Shown here in pieces: positions 45,375-56,793 of a DNA stretch of 64,000 nt. A program made the translations under genes and the position numbers. Origin of the DNA: Aulostomus chinensis (Eukaryota; Chordata; Actinopteri; Syngnathiformes; Aulostomidae); assembly GCA_037954235.1 (NCBI GenBank), contig JBBMOA010000002.1:17796009-17860008 (forward strand), written 5' to 3'. The notes below the pieces were generated by a model that searched no databases, was not told the origin of the DNA, and saw only the letters and a program-made list of their open reading frames with translations. Position 1 is the stretch's first letter, and every line of letters starts with the position of its first letter.

Positions 45375-45915
45375 AAGTATTCCTCCACCACTCTCTTATT
45401 TCGTGTCCCACAAGGCTCAGTCCTTGGATCAATTCTGTTTTAGTTATATAATCTACCACTTGGCTATCTATTGAACTCTGTGCAAACTGGATGTTCCAGA
45501 ATTTCCTTAATTTCTTTGTCAAAACTTATAATCAGCTTGGATGATTCTTCTTTTGAGGTCAATCACTAAAATGGCCCCACCTCAGACAATTATCACAGTT
45601 ATCACAATTATATTAACATTCAGTTAAACTATTATCAGTGTCTTTCAGTTGACAAACATTGCATAAATCAATCCACCAAAAACAAGAAACTTCGCACTTA
45701 TACCTTCATTTTTCCCCTCTCTACGTGCTTCACTGAGTCCTGTCCCGTGGCCCTTCATTGGTGAAAAAATGCTGCTGCTAGCTGTTAAACAATCTAGTGG
45801 TTCAACGTCACTCCGCATCATTCACTGTCTCATAGAATCATTCACAAATCTTACTAATTATCGAAACTGCATGGCCTGGCCCCAGCATTACAGACTGTCT
45901 AAGCCCTGTTCAGTC
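45375..45915 (+). mobile_element. decayed L2-clade LINE, reverse-transcriptase and 3' part
   Basis: From 45402 the frame reads RVPQGSVLGSILF, then TAG at 45441-45443, then LYNLPLG. This is the reverse-transcriptase block of L2-type elements (GVPQGSVLGPLLF followed by LY-LPLG). Upstream SSTTLLF fits the preceding segment. A second piece at 45760-45890 contains gctgctgctagct and tgcatggcctggcccca, the NSAAR and LHGLAP regions near the end of the same family's protein. Stops, frameshifts and a deletion of the YADD region make it dead. About 250 bases between the two pieces are too decayed to read. Confidence 0.72.
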
Positions 45916-46691
45916 TGTAATGATGGGGCAGTTGTCTTTTTTCTGTAAATTTGCATTTTAACAAATACTCTTTATTTGCTTTCAATCTTGAAGTATTGTT
46001 ACAAGAACTATGCTTTACAATAGTATTAAGAATATAACATAGACCTTGTCCTCGACTCAGTGACTTTGTGACTGTCATGTTGATTAGAGCACCTGCATGT
46101 GTGCACTCTGTCTCCTGTGTTAATTAGCTCATTCTATATATAGCAGGAACAAACTCACCTGTGCCTATAAAAAGAGCCACAGAGCTGAAACTGTCAAGCA
46201 TGGTGAAGAAATATGATTTAGTTACCATGCTGTTTCCTTTTCTTTGTAAATGAGGTTTTTTTTTACCTTCACTAAAGATAATTTTTACATCCAAAGTGAT
46301 TAGGATAGTGACACTACACTATTGGACTGCTCTTCTTTTTTTGTCCCCCTAAAGACTTCCTCTTGCCAATGCTTGCACGAATCTATTGTTATCATGACTT
46401 TAAAGGAACATCCTTTTAACTTGCTCATTATTTAGGCACACAAAAGTAGTGCTGACTTATTTACACACACGTTCACATGCTAACCATTTTCTATCAACAT
46501 TCCATGCACCTTTCTGACCAGCATCTTAACTGCTGACCCACGACCCCTCTGCTCTTGCACATCAGCCATGACAGACAACTGAGTACTGCAAAGTATGAAT
46601 TGTTTATAATATGTGTGTAATCAACACAAGCAGCTATGGTTGTAAGACAGTTTCATGAAATGTGATGCCAGGTGTTTTAGTGTGTATGTTT

Positions 46692-46696
<5 letters not shown>
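45916..46696. other. non-coding stretch with promoter-like patch
   Basis: Mostly AT-rich. A TATAAAAAG at 46166-46174 follows gtgttaattagctcattcta and a tatatata run, and agagccacagagctgaaac begins about 20 bases downstream. This resembles a core promoter, possibly of an LTR element, but no second LTR, primer-binding site or gene is visible. Confidence 0.25.

Positions 46697-46767
<71 letters not shown>
46697..46767. repeat. (TG)n microsatellite
   Basis: Uninterrupted TG array of about 35 units. Confidence 0.97.
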
Positions 46768-46768
<1 letters not shown>

Positions 46769-46925
46769 ATCTGGAGGGGGCCTTTGGGTCACAGTAATCT
46801 GGCACAGCAATCTCGCGCTGTAATCATCTCAGAGCCCAGCAGGTGGTCTGGCAGAAGGCTGGGGAGAAAAGTTTCTGCACGTTGTCATTCAGCCAGCTAT
46901 GGTTGTTCTATAATACACACATGCA

Positions 46926-46931
<6 letters not shown>

Positions 46932-46971
<40 letters not shown>
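46932..46971. repeat. (CA)n microsatellite
   Basis: Uninterrupted CA array preceded by gcgcg. Confidence 0.96.
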
Positions 46972-46972
<1 letters not shown>

Positions 46973-47448
46973 GCACACATAAACATTCAGGAAATAGTCA
47001 CACATATCTAAAATACAAGAGTAATTTTCATGTCACATTATTATCCTCAACAAGGAGATGATCCTGTTGACTGTATTGTCTCCAGCTACGGTGTTGTATA
47101 CTCCACAGCTGGTCTCTGAGTTATAACAGTGGTAAACTGGGAACATCAGTCGAAGGAGTGTGTAAGCACATAGGGACAACAGCATCATTGCCACACTGTG
47201 TCCCCACTACAAAGACATATTTCTTGATAGCTGTTTACCTCTCCGAAGAAAGCTCCTTACTCTCCTGTAATGGAAGGTGACAGATAACAGAGCAGAGAGG
47301 ATAATGTTATATATTCTACCCCAGGTTCTTTTTTTTATTTAGCAGAGGAAGGTATTAACTCGATAGCAAAGCTATTTCAGGAGATCCTTGCCTTATCATG
47401 CCACCACACACATGGATAATGAACTTGTACCATCCTGCTGCATTATGT

Positions 47449-47449
<1 letters not shown>
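46972..47449. other. unique non-coding stretch
   Basis: Nothing recognised between the CA and TG arrays. Confidence 0.4.

Positions 47450-47501
<52 letters not shown>
47450..47501. repeat. (TG)n microsatellite
   Basis: Uninterrupted TG array of about 25 units. Confidence 0.97.
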
Positions 47502-47503
<2 letters not shown>

Positions 47504-48630
47504 AACCGAAGAAGAGGAAAGCCTGTGTGTCGTTTCGTAGTGATGAAAGGATGCATATTTATCTCCCTCTGGCACCTTTATCATATCTGCACACGTGACA
47601 CCTTTCAATAACCCTCGGTCCCCTCTGTGCCCTCCTCTGCTCTCTGTAGAAAATGGTGGCCAGAGAGATACAGACTGTGTGGGTAAATGAATGAGTGAAA
47701 GTGTGAAGCAGTGAGGGGACAGAAAAGAAGAGTTGTTGCCCTGGAAGATATGTAGAGGAAGTGAGATGGATGAGCTAAGAACGCAATAATAATATTAACT
47801 TTCAACACTGACAATTACTACTGTCCACACTCACATCTTGATATCATGTGTTCCAGGAATGATAACACTGTATTCAGCAAGTTAATGACTGACATTTGGA
47901 AACACTGACATTATTGAAATGAATATTAATAAGTTTTGTAATTATAACTTACACTACATGTTTCAAGTTTGATAATCAGACAGACCGAATGGTTTGGTAG
48001 AATAAATGTAGCCTAGAATTTGATCGTCTGACATCGAAGGGTGCCACTTTTCAGTTGTCATGGCAACAACATTGCATATAACATAGTCCCAGACACCTAA
48101 GATTAAATGTTTTTCTTGAACGTTAGTGGTGTTTCCCATATTTTTTTGCACATTGTGCAATATTACAAATAAATAGGTTGATATAAACTTTCAAAAATAT
48201 GATATTTTGTCTTATATTCACTTGAGGTCATTCCCCCCCCCCAAAAAAGTAAATATATAATTCTAATAACAACAACAACAACAACAATAATAATAATAAT
48301 AATGAAAGTTTAGATTGCCTTTTTAAATGGAGCAACCACCAAATCTTTGACATGACTAGCCACTTGAAGTCGAATGATAAAGAACGACTTTATTGACCCC
48401 CAGAAGGGAGAGGTTTTATGAATCTAGCTAAATAGTTGCGTAACAGTCTGATGCAGAAATGTTGCTGAATCCCAAAAGTAAGATCCAAGTTGTTTTAAAT
48501 TATCCATATTGGGTAAAAAGTTACGTTTTTTTTTAATGGTTTATGAAATATTGCTATTTTTAGCTGAGTAGAAGATGTAATTGCCTCTTCCAGCACTGTA
48601 GAAAAGGAAAAGAGCAAGAGAAATGGAACA
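47502..48630. other. AT-rich stretch with possible LINE 3' tail
   Basis: A C-run at about 48232-48242 is followed by an A-run. At 48382-48410, gaacgactttattgaccccc resembles the 3' terminal motif of fish non-LTR elements (tttattgatcccc). Otherwise unique. Confidence 0.35.
48266..48303. repeat. (AAC)n(AAT)n compound microsatellite
   Basis: Seven or so AAC units followed by about five AAT units. Confidence 0.94.
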
Positions 48631-48639
48631 GACAGAAAG

Positions 48640-48880
48640 TGAAAAATGCAAGAGCAGGGAGTCACAGGGCTAACTATCAGGAGCGTGAATGGGCAGAGCA
48701 TGGAGCAGAGAGCCAGCCCTGCTGGCCATTTTCCAGTGAGGATAGTGGGTGTCCCTGTGCCAGCTGGCAGCTTGTCTCTCCCATCTGTGGAGCCTAGGAG
48801 AGTGTGCAGTAATCTCCTGGAGACAGCGGCTCAGCCCTGGCCAGATTTAAAGGGATATGGCCAGCTGGCCAGGCATAGAC
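48640..48880. promoter_or_regulatory. GC-balanced unique block, weak regulatory candidate
   Basis: Contains repeated agccagccctgctggcc / gtgccagctggcagc / ggccagctggcc words with CAGCTG E-boxes. The 99-codon frame through it has no recognisable domain. Confidence 0.2.
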
Positions 48881-49795
48881 AGGTCTGTACCAGGGAGAGA
48901 AAGGAAGGGCAGGAGAAGGCCACAGAGAAGGGAGGGGATGAGTGAGGGAGCTGTGATGAAGCAGGTCAGGTGTAATGGTGAGGATGATGGAGGACCAGAG
49001 GATTGGTGGTCAGGGAGCAATAAAGAGCACTGGTAAGAATGATTATGGTCCAGCTGCCAGAAAATAATGGAACTGGCTGATCGTAATGTGGCTGCCTTTT
49101 AACTGTGAAAGCTGCAGTGGACCTGTGTAGGTTATGGTAATGGGACTAACATGTACCTGTGTCAATAGTGGCTCATTTCAGCCTATATGTCCCCAGTCTG
49201 CTGACTTTGCTCACAGCTCCCTGAAAACTTATGAAGCTTATAGTCCAGGGTGCTCTTTCCTTACCCCAGTGATAGAAATAAAACAAACTGTGGGCAGGGA
49301 GGTTCTGCTCCATCTTGGTTTACTTCTCTGTGTGATTGTTGCAGATGGTGATCAGAGACCAGCTGGCCTGACGGCTGCAGCTGAAGGCCTGCATGATAAA
49401 ATAATATCAATCTTAGCAAGCAATCTAAAATGAATTTAATCTTATTTTAGTTGGGGATTTCCAATATTAAACAATTCACAAATCTGCTCGTTTCAGTTTC
49501 TGTACATCTTTTCATTAGTGTGAATAAACGGACTTAAAACCTGATTCAGTGAAATGGGGCATTTCATTATGCTGAATCTAATGGTATTTTTATTTTATTC
49601 ATCTTTCTAGTTAGTGATTCATGTTTTGGCTAATTTTGCTTACAACAGTCAGCCTGACTGCCATTAACTTTGAATTAACGGGTTATCCTTTTTCAATCGC
49701 GTAACATGAGCTGGAGAGTCACTCGTCACAGTATTTTTGGTGTCGAGGTCCTGGCTCTTCACTGCAGCAGTCAGATTCTGAGTGAGGTTAATGAG
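48881..49795. other. unique non-coding stretch
   Basis: Frames up to 99 codons without domains. AT-rich from 49420. Confidence 0.4.
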
Positions 49796-50074
49796 TCAGA
49801 GAAGACCCTGGACCGCATCAGTGAGGTGACAGGTAGCTGTGATGTCACAGCCATTGGCCGGAGCTAGCATGTTGGCTCTGGATAGCTTGACATTTAACTC
49901 ATCCTCCCTGTCTATATGGAGAGCTTTACTGCTTTTAGTCACAGTACTTTTTGATGGCATAATGACCTCCAGCTCCAGGTACAGAACAAGCCCTTTGAGC
50001 CCCGGCAACATGATCTTTGGCTGCACACCTTCCACAGATGTAGGTGTTTCTTTGTAAAGTGAGAAGCATCTCAT
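49796..50074 (-). other. unassigned 92-codon open frame
   Basis: Open on the minus strand and largely open on the plus strand. The product has no domain or signal that I recognise. It ends shortly after a tgatgtcacagccattggcc segment. Could be a relic exon or chance. Confidence 0.15.
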
Positions 50075-50291
50075 GCGACGTCATTGCATTGACTTTTGAA
50101 TGTAGATTTTCATGCTACATGACTGCAACTTCATTACTCTTAGTGCTTTTGAGCCAGTGTAAATCCTAGCAGATTCATGGACTCAGACCATAAAATCAAC
50201 TAATGGAACACAACTTGTCAATGAAACCTGGACGATAGTCACTTTAAATTGCTTTATCACAAACAATACACATCTGTTCAATGATCATAGG

Positions 50292-50322
50292 AGTGTGTGT
50301 GTGTGTGTGTGTGTGTCTGTGT

Positions 50323-50356
<34 letters not shown>

Positions 50357-50370
50357 CTGTGTGTGTGTGT
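50292..50370. repeat. (TG)n microsatellite, imperfect
   Basis: TG units with three tctg interruptions. Confidence 0.96.
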
Positions 50371-50985
50371 ATTGCCAGGTAACCTCTTTCATAAAAATGT
50401 AGAATATGTATTTACAGACAAGTGATTGAATATTGAGGATTTGTTAGAACGATGTTTCCTTGCAGTGTGGGCAGGTGACGGAAGCAAAATATTAAACAAG
50501 AGATGGAACGACATGCAGGCTTACAGCTGGGGCCATACTCCATATGTTCCCATGGAAAAGGTACTGAAACACACAAACACACACTTTGTGCAGCAGTCAG
50601 AGACAGTAGTCATACCTACACATCTGAAAGACATCTGGTCACATATCTTGTACACACGTGCTCATCTTAAAACGCACTCGCACATAAATGCAGAGGCACA
50701 TAAAGACACACACCCCTGCAGCAATCGTGGAAGAATAAGTGAAACTATGCAAATCCCCAGATGTGCAGGAAGACAGGGAGACGATGAGGAAGAGAGGATT
50801 GAGAGGAGTGCCTGGAAGGAGGGGAGGGGGAGACCAGTGGAGGGGAGAGGGAGGCAGGGGGTGTGGTGGGGCAGCCTGGGTGTTTACCACTGTTTAAAAG
50901 GCAGTGGTGCTGTGTGCAGATTAATAAACAGGAGGTAATAGCAGAAGGACTCTATATTTATTTTTTATCTTAAATGTTGCTTGTT
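50371..50985. other. unique non-coding stretch
   Basis: CA-containing at 50570-50720 and G-rich at 50800-50880. The 170-codon frame at 50426-50938 has a low-complexity C-terminal half and no recognised domain. Confidence 0.35.
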
Positions 50986-50989
50986 TGTC

Positions 50990-51215
50990 GGGCTAGATGA
51001 ATATTGACTGTGAAATTGGGATCAGGGGCGACACATGCCAGTGCTCGGCCTTATCTCTGGAATGCAGGCAGGCCTGGGGCCGTTATCGCTGTGCCACAGT
51101 GGCGTGCCGGCACTCCAGCGCTCTCAAAGCCGCCACATTCCCTTTGTATCTGCCTGGAGAAGCCTGTTTACCTTTCACTGGCTTGATATTCCTATTAGAG
51201 CCGCTGACTATTTAC
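50990..51215. promoter_or_regulatory. GC-balanced unique block, regulatory candidate
   Basis: Unique and CpG-containing (tggcgtgccggcactccagc) with tgtttacctttcactgg and attagagccgctgac segments. Frames are open in several registers without a recognised product. It contrasts with AT-rich flanks. Confidence 0.25.
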
Positions 51216-52770
51216 TCACTGCCTCCTCCTCTGCCTCCACCGGGCACATGCTGTCTCATCTCTCCCTCTTTCTGTTTCCCTCTCTCTGTTTGGCTATGCC
51301 TTTCTTGCTCTTTTTTTTTTTAAATAGTTTGTCTCTTTACAGTACATCTTTTTTTTGGTCCTGCCTCTACTTCTGACCTTCATGGTGACATAAAGTTCAG
51401 CACATGGCTTTACCTGCCAAGATATATGTAGTGATGAACCAGGGTGTCTGTCCTCAGCATACAAATGGCACTGTTGGTAATTTGTTCAAAAACCTGAAAA
51501 GGTGAAAACTGTTTTGCTGTGGCACCGAGTTCATCCTTCACAGCAACAGAAACAGACACGCTGGTTTCTGAACATTCATTAACCAGGTGCTCCAAGTTGC
51601 TTGCATTCAGAGGTGAGAGTAATTTCAGTCTTAGTTAGATCTGATCTTAAAATCTAAAAAAGTCTCAAGTCACTGTAGTGAGGCTCAAGCAAGACAAGTC
51701 AAGTCACTGCTGACGACCTGGGTTTGACCAGTGTGCTGATTTCTGTAAGACCCCACATTTACTTTATGCAGCTTTCATTTTCACACAACTATGACTTTCG
51801 CATGTACAAGAAGGAGTTATTATATTACAACAATAGCCATGACATGAACAAAGAGGAAATAAACCCGACCTGATAATATCTGTGTACTTTCTGTTTAAAT
51901 GTTACGCAGCTATGTTGAAGTGTTGAAGGCTGTTTTATTCTATTTCAGAAGGCAGGCTCCCAACTGGAAAGGGCATTACATACAGCCATGTCATGAGGAG
52001 TTGCTGACCAATCATCTCGGGCGTGAGAAGATTTTGCCAAATCTGTTTTCTCACCTGAGAGACTAATATTGGGGACATATCTGAACTAAACTTTACCGTG
52101 ACATTGAAGAGTACTACAGACTCCTCTCCTCTCCTTAGGGAAGGACACTCAGATTCCTCCAGTGATGACTGCTTCTCCTCTGTCTGCAATCTTTATGGCA
52201 GTTTTTTGTTTTATCTCTTTCCTCCATACAGGGTATGCTAAGGGGGCTCGAGGCGCACTGTGCCGCATGGCACGCCAGGGGGTGGGATAAGGAGCAAACA
52301 AATATACAGGCAGTGCTTAGTAACCCTGATCAGAGTGTCTGCCCGGGTCCTGATAAGCTGTCAGGCAGGAGAGGACAGTGAGAGGTGGAAGGAGTGGGTT
52401 GTGTCTGTGGGGATGTGATGCTGACGATATTGGGAGGTCCTGAGCAAAACAGTAATATTCACATTTAAATGAAAAGACACACAACACACAGATTGAAGTG
52501 CATTCAAAACACAAGTGGATGTTTGTCATCTGTATTTATTTGCAACATGTACACACAAGCTTGCCAACAACATGCAACTGTGTGTGTGTGTGTTTGGAAT
52601 GTGCCAGTGTGTGCTGGAGCCTCAACTCAAAATGTTATGCAGACTTTTCCTTTTGTCCCTTCCTCACCTTGATGTGGAGACAAATAGCTTCCCAATGACA
52701 TGATAGGAGCAGATGCATCTCTTACTGCTTACTATATTCAGTCAGCAAGCCTCATTACCTCCACTCTTAA
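51216..52770. other. unique non-coding stretch
   Basis: A pyrimidine-rich patch with a T-run lies at 51309-51360. No repeat or gene recognised. Confidence 0.4.
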
Positions 52771-53165
52771 AGTGATACTTCACCCAAGAGTGTACTTTGC
52801 TATTCACAAATCAGTGTTTTGAGCTCAGAAAGATGTTTTTGTGACCATTGCATCACTTCTTTGTCACGATCAGAATGCAGAAAAAGCCAGTCACGTATTT
52901 AGCTTGATGCTAATGGAGACTGATGGTTACTGACAACTGCGAAACTGTCCAAAAAATGGACAAGTTGGTGTGACTGAATGTGCCAGCTGGTTGTGCTTGC
53001 TGCTACTGTGACAGACTGGTGAACAAAGCCATGTATTGAAGAATTTGTAGTTTTGGATAGTTTTGCTGGTTGGTGTCAATGGGGCCCCCTTAGCTTTAAA
53101 GTAAATATGACCGCGAAAAACATGTTTTTGAAGACAAAAAGCACTTTTTGGGTGAAGACGTGTTT
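52771..53165. mobile_element. short terminal-inverted-repeat element (MITE-like)
   Basis: The left end agtgatacttcacccaagag (52771-52790) and the right end ttttgggtgaagacgtg (53146-53162) are inverted copies. The ten-base core cttcacccaa (52778-52787) matches ttgggtgaag (53149-53158) exactly, and AGTG/CTTT words continue inward. About 395 bp, no coding frame. Target duplication not resolved. Confidence 0.5.
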
Positions 53166-54107
53166 AAACACATATGCATGAGGAGGAAGCCTTTTATCTG
53201 CAATGCTCTCGTTATTCTACGTGCTGCATTGTTAAGCAACTCTACATGAAGGTGAGCTTTACTTTTAGTGATGCTAACATAACATGTCTAGTTCCTCATC
53301 ACATGACTGTTGTAACAAGTAAAATAAAAAGCACATCTACATACAATAAAATCACAAGGTTACAAATGTGGGAGACAAAATTATAAGGCTTGTGTATGTA
53401 GGTTTTGCGTCCAAATGGTACAATAGAGAATGTTTTGGACGGAAAATGTTTTGGGTGAGATTTTAATCCACCCCCTAAAGCATCTGGGTTTGATGATACA
53501 CTTTGCCTAATTAAGATCTAAACCATTAACTCCAACTCTGCTTTTTTGTTTTGTTTACAGCACTGTATTTCATCCTTCCATTTCCGACTGTTCCACATAA
53601 TCCTTTTGTGGAACAGTAATTTGTGGAGTAATTTGTTTTGGGCTAATTTCATGACAGCAATTGATTTTCTTTTCCCCTGTTAACCTTAAAATTAGCCTGA
53701 TGTAGCAGCTGCTGTACTGTACATAGCTGCACCACAGTCATAAAGTGATAAACATCATGAAACACACACCACTGGCTCGTATGTTTTGAGTCTTGCATGA
53801 CCCAAAAGTGTATTTTCATTTGACTGTCTAACTATCTGATCATCTGCCTGTCTTTTGATGGTCGGTCAGTCCATCTGTCTGCTGATTAGTGCACATCTGC
53901 CTGTCCATCCATCTGCCAGCTTTTGAAGCCAACATGTGGGTTTTAACTTGCGAACAGTGTTGTACAAAAATACAAGAGAGGACAAATAAAGATGGAGAGA
54001 GAGAGTGACAGAGAGTGAAAGAATAGCACGAGACCAGAGTAGCATGTTTATCAGGTTTAAGCAAATAGGATTGACTGCTAAAATATCAGTTCATTTAGTA
54101 CTGACAC
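53166..54107. other. unique non-coding stretch
   Basis: A GA-rich patch lies at 53995-54012. No element or frame recognised. Confidence 0.4.
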
Positions 54108-54260
54108 AGCAGTAGCAACTAATAACTGAAAGGTCACTGGTTCGATTCTCATGTCTTAAATCCCCTAAGTAACCCTGATGAGCAGGATGGTACTTTGCAT
54201 GGGGCAATATTGTGAGGTTTTTTTAAGTACCGCTGTGGTAGAAAAGCCCACACATGCACA
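54108..54260 (+). mobile_element. SINE family B, decayed copy in sense orientation
   Basis: The head carries aaaggtcactggttcgattct with a B box GGTTCGATTCT at 54139-54149. The body has ccctgatgagcaggatggt, actttgcatgg and taccgctgtggtagaaaagc, in the order expected from the copy at 39.7-40.9 kb. It is much shorter than that copy because of internal losses. Confidence 0.65.
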
Positions 54261-54296
54261 CAAATGTAATAGTAAACTAAACATCTAAAACCTTTC

Positions 54297-55032
54297 CTCA
54301 AAGACACAGTAACAATTTAAAATACACATTTACCATCCTCTCCAGAGCCAGACAACTGCAGAAGACAGATACCCTTCTCTCCTCCATTCATGGGATAGGG
54401 AGCTGATACTCACAGAGACTGGCTAACCATTAGTTTAGCACAATGAATGGTGTAAGCTTACCTCCTTTAACATTCATCAAGTGTATTTTTCTCTTAAACA
54501 GTCTTTGCCTGCATTAGTCAAACTTGGGTTGTGTATTACTTCAACAAAGAAATATTGATTTAAAATTACTGGACATTGTAATTTTAGAATCAGATATATT
54601 GCTGGAACTAGTTTCTTGACTGGGTGCATTGATTTGACGGAGCTTCTAAAAGTTCCACCCACAAAACAAAATGTTTGTTGATGACCAGCAGAGCAACTGC
54701 TGCTAAATGATTAGTAGTGCTAATCATGGCTAACTTTGGAGAACAGGATAAGCAGGATTACTTCTGGATACACAATGATCCTGTGTTTATCTGAACCAGA
54801 TTGCACAGAGGTGGAAATCCTGGTTTTGGAAGCTGAGGGGAGAAGACAAATTTATGCTAACACATACCATCCACGACCATTCATTGTGCTCAGCTAACTA
54901 GCAGGTGGTGATTGGGCTCAGCTCCCTATTGAACACACAGAAGAGATAAGGGCATCTACCTTCTTGTCTGACTCAGTGAAAGATGGAAAATGAACATAAT
55001 TCCCCAAAATGTTGGTGTGCTCCTTTGAAAAT
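54297..55032. mobile_element. palindromic long-inverted-repeat DNA element
   Basis: Arms of about 150-170 bp are inverted copies. agcacaatgaatggt (54437-54451) matches accattcattgtgct (54876-54890) exactly, and catgggatagggagctgata matches cagctccctattga on the other arm. The outer ends, about 54297-54360 and 54970-55032, also pair weakly, with ccccaaaatgttggtgtgct at the right end. A central loop of about 420 bp has no transposase-like frame. This is the layout of a very common teleost non-autonomous DNA repeat. I do not assign a superfamily. Confidence 0.65.
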
Positions 55033-55425
55033 AATTAAAATCAATATTCTAAATTATGGAACGTGTTAATTGACACAATCCAAATAAATAAATAAATAAC
55101 CATGATAAATTCAATCTCTGCACAATTTCAGTGACATATTCTCCTGGAAATACCCAACTTAAAAGTTTGCACGTGTAAGTAAACACATTCAGTGGTTCCC
55201 AGCCCCAACCACGTGTGCTGAAACCTAAAACCCGACCATTACAATTGCATTGCCCCACCAGAAAAATCTTGTATCAGAAATATGTTTCGTTCACAACACT
55301 GTTTATGTATTCAGACGCGTTTCCTACAACAGTCTTCAACCCTGCAGTTCTCAAGAAGAATAAACAAAACACAGAAAGTATTAGCAAATACTGTTTGACC
55401 CAGGTCTGTTTACAGATCAGTGAGC
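55033..55425. other. unique non-coding stretch
   Basis: An aataaataaataa patch lies at 55083-55098. Nothing else recognised. Confidence 0.4.
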
Positions 55426-55429
55426 CTTA

Positions 55430-55740
55430 ATTGGCACCGTAAGCAAATCCTCCATTTCAATGCTGTGACAATAACAACATTATGGGGCTCAATTGCTCAT
55501 ATTCCTTTGTGGCAATAATATTGAGATCCCTCCTCCTCTCAGTGCAAATCAATAGAGTGCGATGGCCTTTGGCTTCATTTTTCATCTTTAATATTGATTG
55601 CTGTTCTACTTTGGAGTGCACTGTCAGTCCAATTACAGAGAATTTAATTGATTTTTCCTCTCAAGCTGTGTTAGATTGGATTGGTTTATGCAAAGCAGAT
55701 CAAACAGAAGTAATCCCTGGACTCCCTTCTATGTGTAAAA
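55430..55740. promoter_or_regulatory. candidate conserved non-coding element
   Basis: A repeat-free block with tgacaataacaacattatgg, attcctttgtggcaataata, gcaaatcaatagagtgcgat and catctttaatattgattgct. It packs SOX-like (CCTTTGT, AACAA), homeodomain and octamer-like words. Two long frames cross it without recognised products. I rank it with the 36.1-kb block as most enhancer-like. Confidence 0.32.
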
Positions 55741-56686
55741 TACAGTTCTAATGAGCAGGAGCTCCCTGACATTTTCTCTATACCAGCCCATCCTCCCTCT
55801 GGTTTCTCACTGTCAGTACAAATCGACACACTCATGAACACACTCGCACAAAACAATTTAATGTAACTGCAGTAGAGGTAATTATTGTAAGTAACCGTGT
55901 TGATGAGTCCAACAATGTTACACAAGTAATCAGTACAGTGCTCAGAATAACTGTTATATTCTTCCATGAGACTGGAAACTTGGGGAAAGTGTTGATAAGT
56001 CACAAAATTATGCGATGAATAAAGTGTGTATTTCAATTGGAAATTCCACAATGACCTTTACAGGAAGCCTCCTCTCATGAAATATACATGACGGAAAACA
56101 CAATATGTCAGACAGCTAGACATGGCTAATTAGCTGCAGGTAATGTTGAAGGCCTCGCTCATGCTCTTCCTCACTTACATTCATGCACACGCACACATGC
56201 AACAAAGCACTTTTGCACAGAGACAGTCTCTCAGGCGATGCAGTGTTTACACACAAGCTTCCCAGGAAAGAAGTTTGTCACTAGACCAGAACATTTAGCT
56301 GATGAAGTGCCATAATTCCACTGATTGTGCACAGGTATCAGTTGTCTCTAGAGATGCGTGAGTATCTCGAATCAAGAGCCGAACCAATGTGGCAATCACG
56401 TGGTGTTGGAATAATCAGAAAAAGAGCTCCTGAGTGTTACAAGGTGTCATTTTTTATTACATGCTCCAATTTGTGATGTCACATTTAAAAACCATGCAAC
56501 GTGCCAATATTTGGTTAATATCAGAAACGTTTTATTAATTCACATACTCAGTATCAGGTTTTTGCTCACGTGTTGGCCCCTTCTGTTAAGTAATTCATAT
56601 CGATTTTATTTGAGGTTGTAGCCTAGAGACCTACAGAAGTTACTTCACGACCATTAAGAATAGTCAAGAAATATTTTAGTCTATCT
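55741..56686. other. unique non-coding stretch
   Basis: A tagagatgcgtgagtatctc word at 56350 recalls hAT-type ends, but no partner end or 8-bp duplication was found. No coding signal. Confidence 0.35.
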
Positions 56687-56793
56687 TTCCATTTTCTTCT
56701 GCTTATCCTGTTAAGGGTCGTGGGGGCGTGGGGGGTCGTGGGGGTGTCCCAGCGGCTTATGGGCGTGCGGTGGGGTTCGCCCTGGACAGGTCA
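56687..56793 (-). mobile_element. SINE family A, 3' fragment
   Basis: In antisense: attttcttctgcttatcctg, taagggtcgtggggg, tcccagcggc, ggggttcgccctggacaggt. The G-rich tail segment contains an internal duplication of gggtcgtggggg. The head and middle are absent. Confidence 0.78.

Noticed and set aside
50426..50938. 170-codon plus-strand frame
   Set aside because: Its second half is CA-derived and G-rich low-complexity sequence. The first half has no recognisable domain.
56340..56580. hAT-like end tagagatgcgtgag
   Set aside because: No matching opposite end or 8-bp duplication could be found, so one word is not enough.
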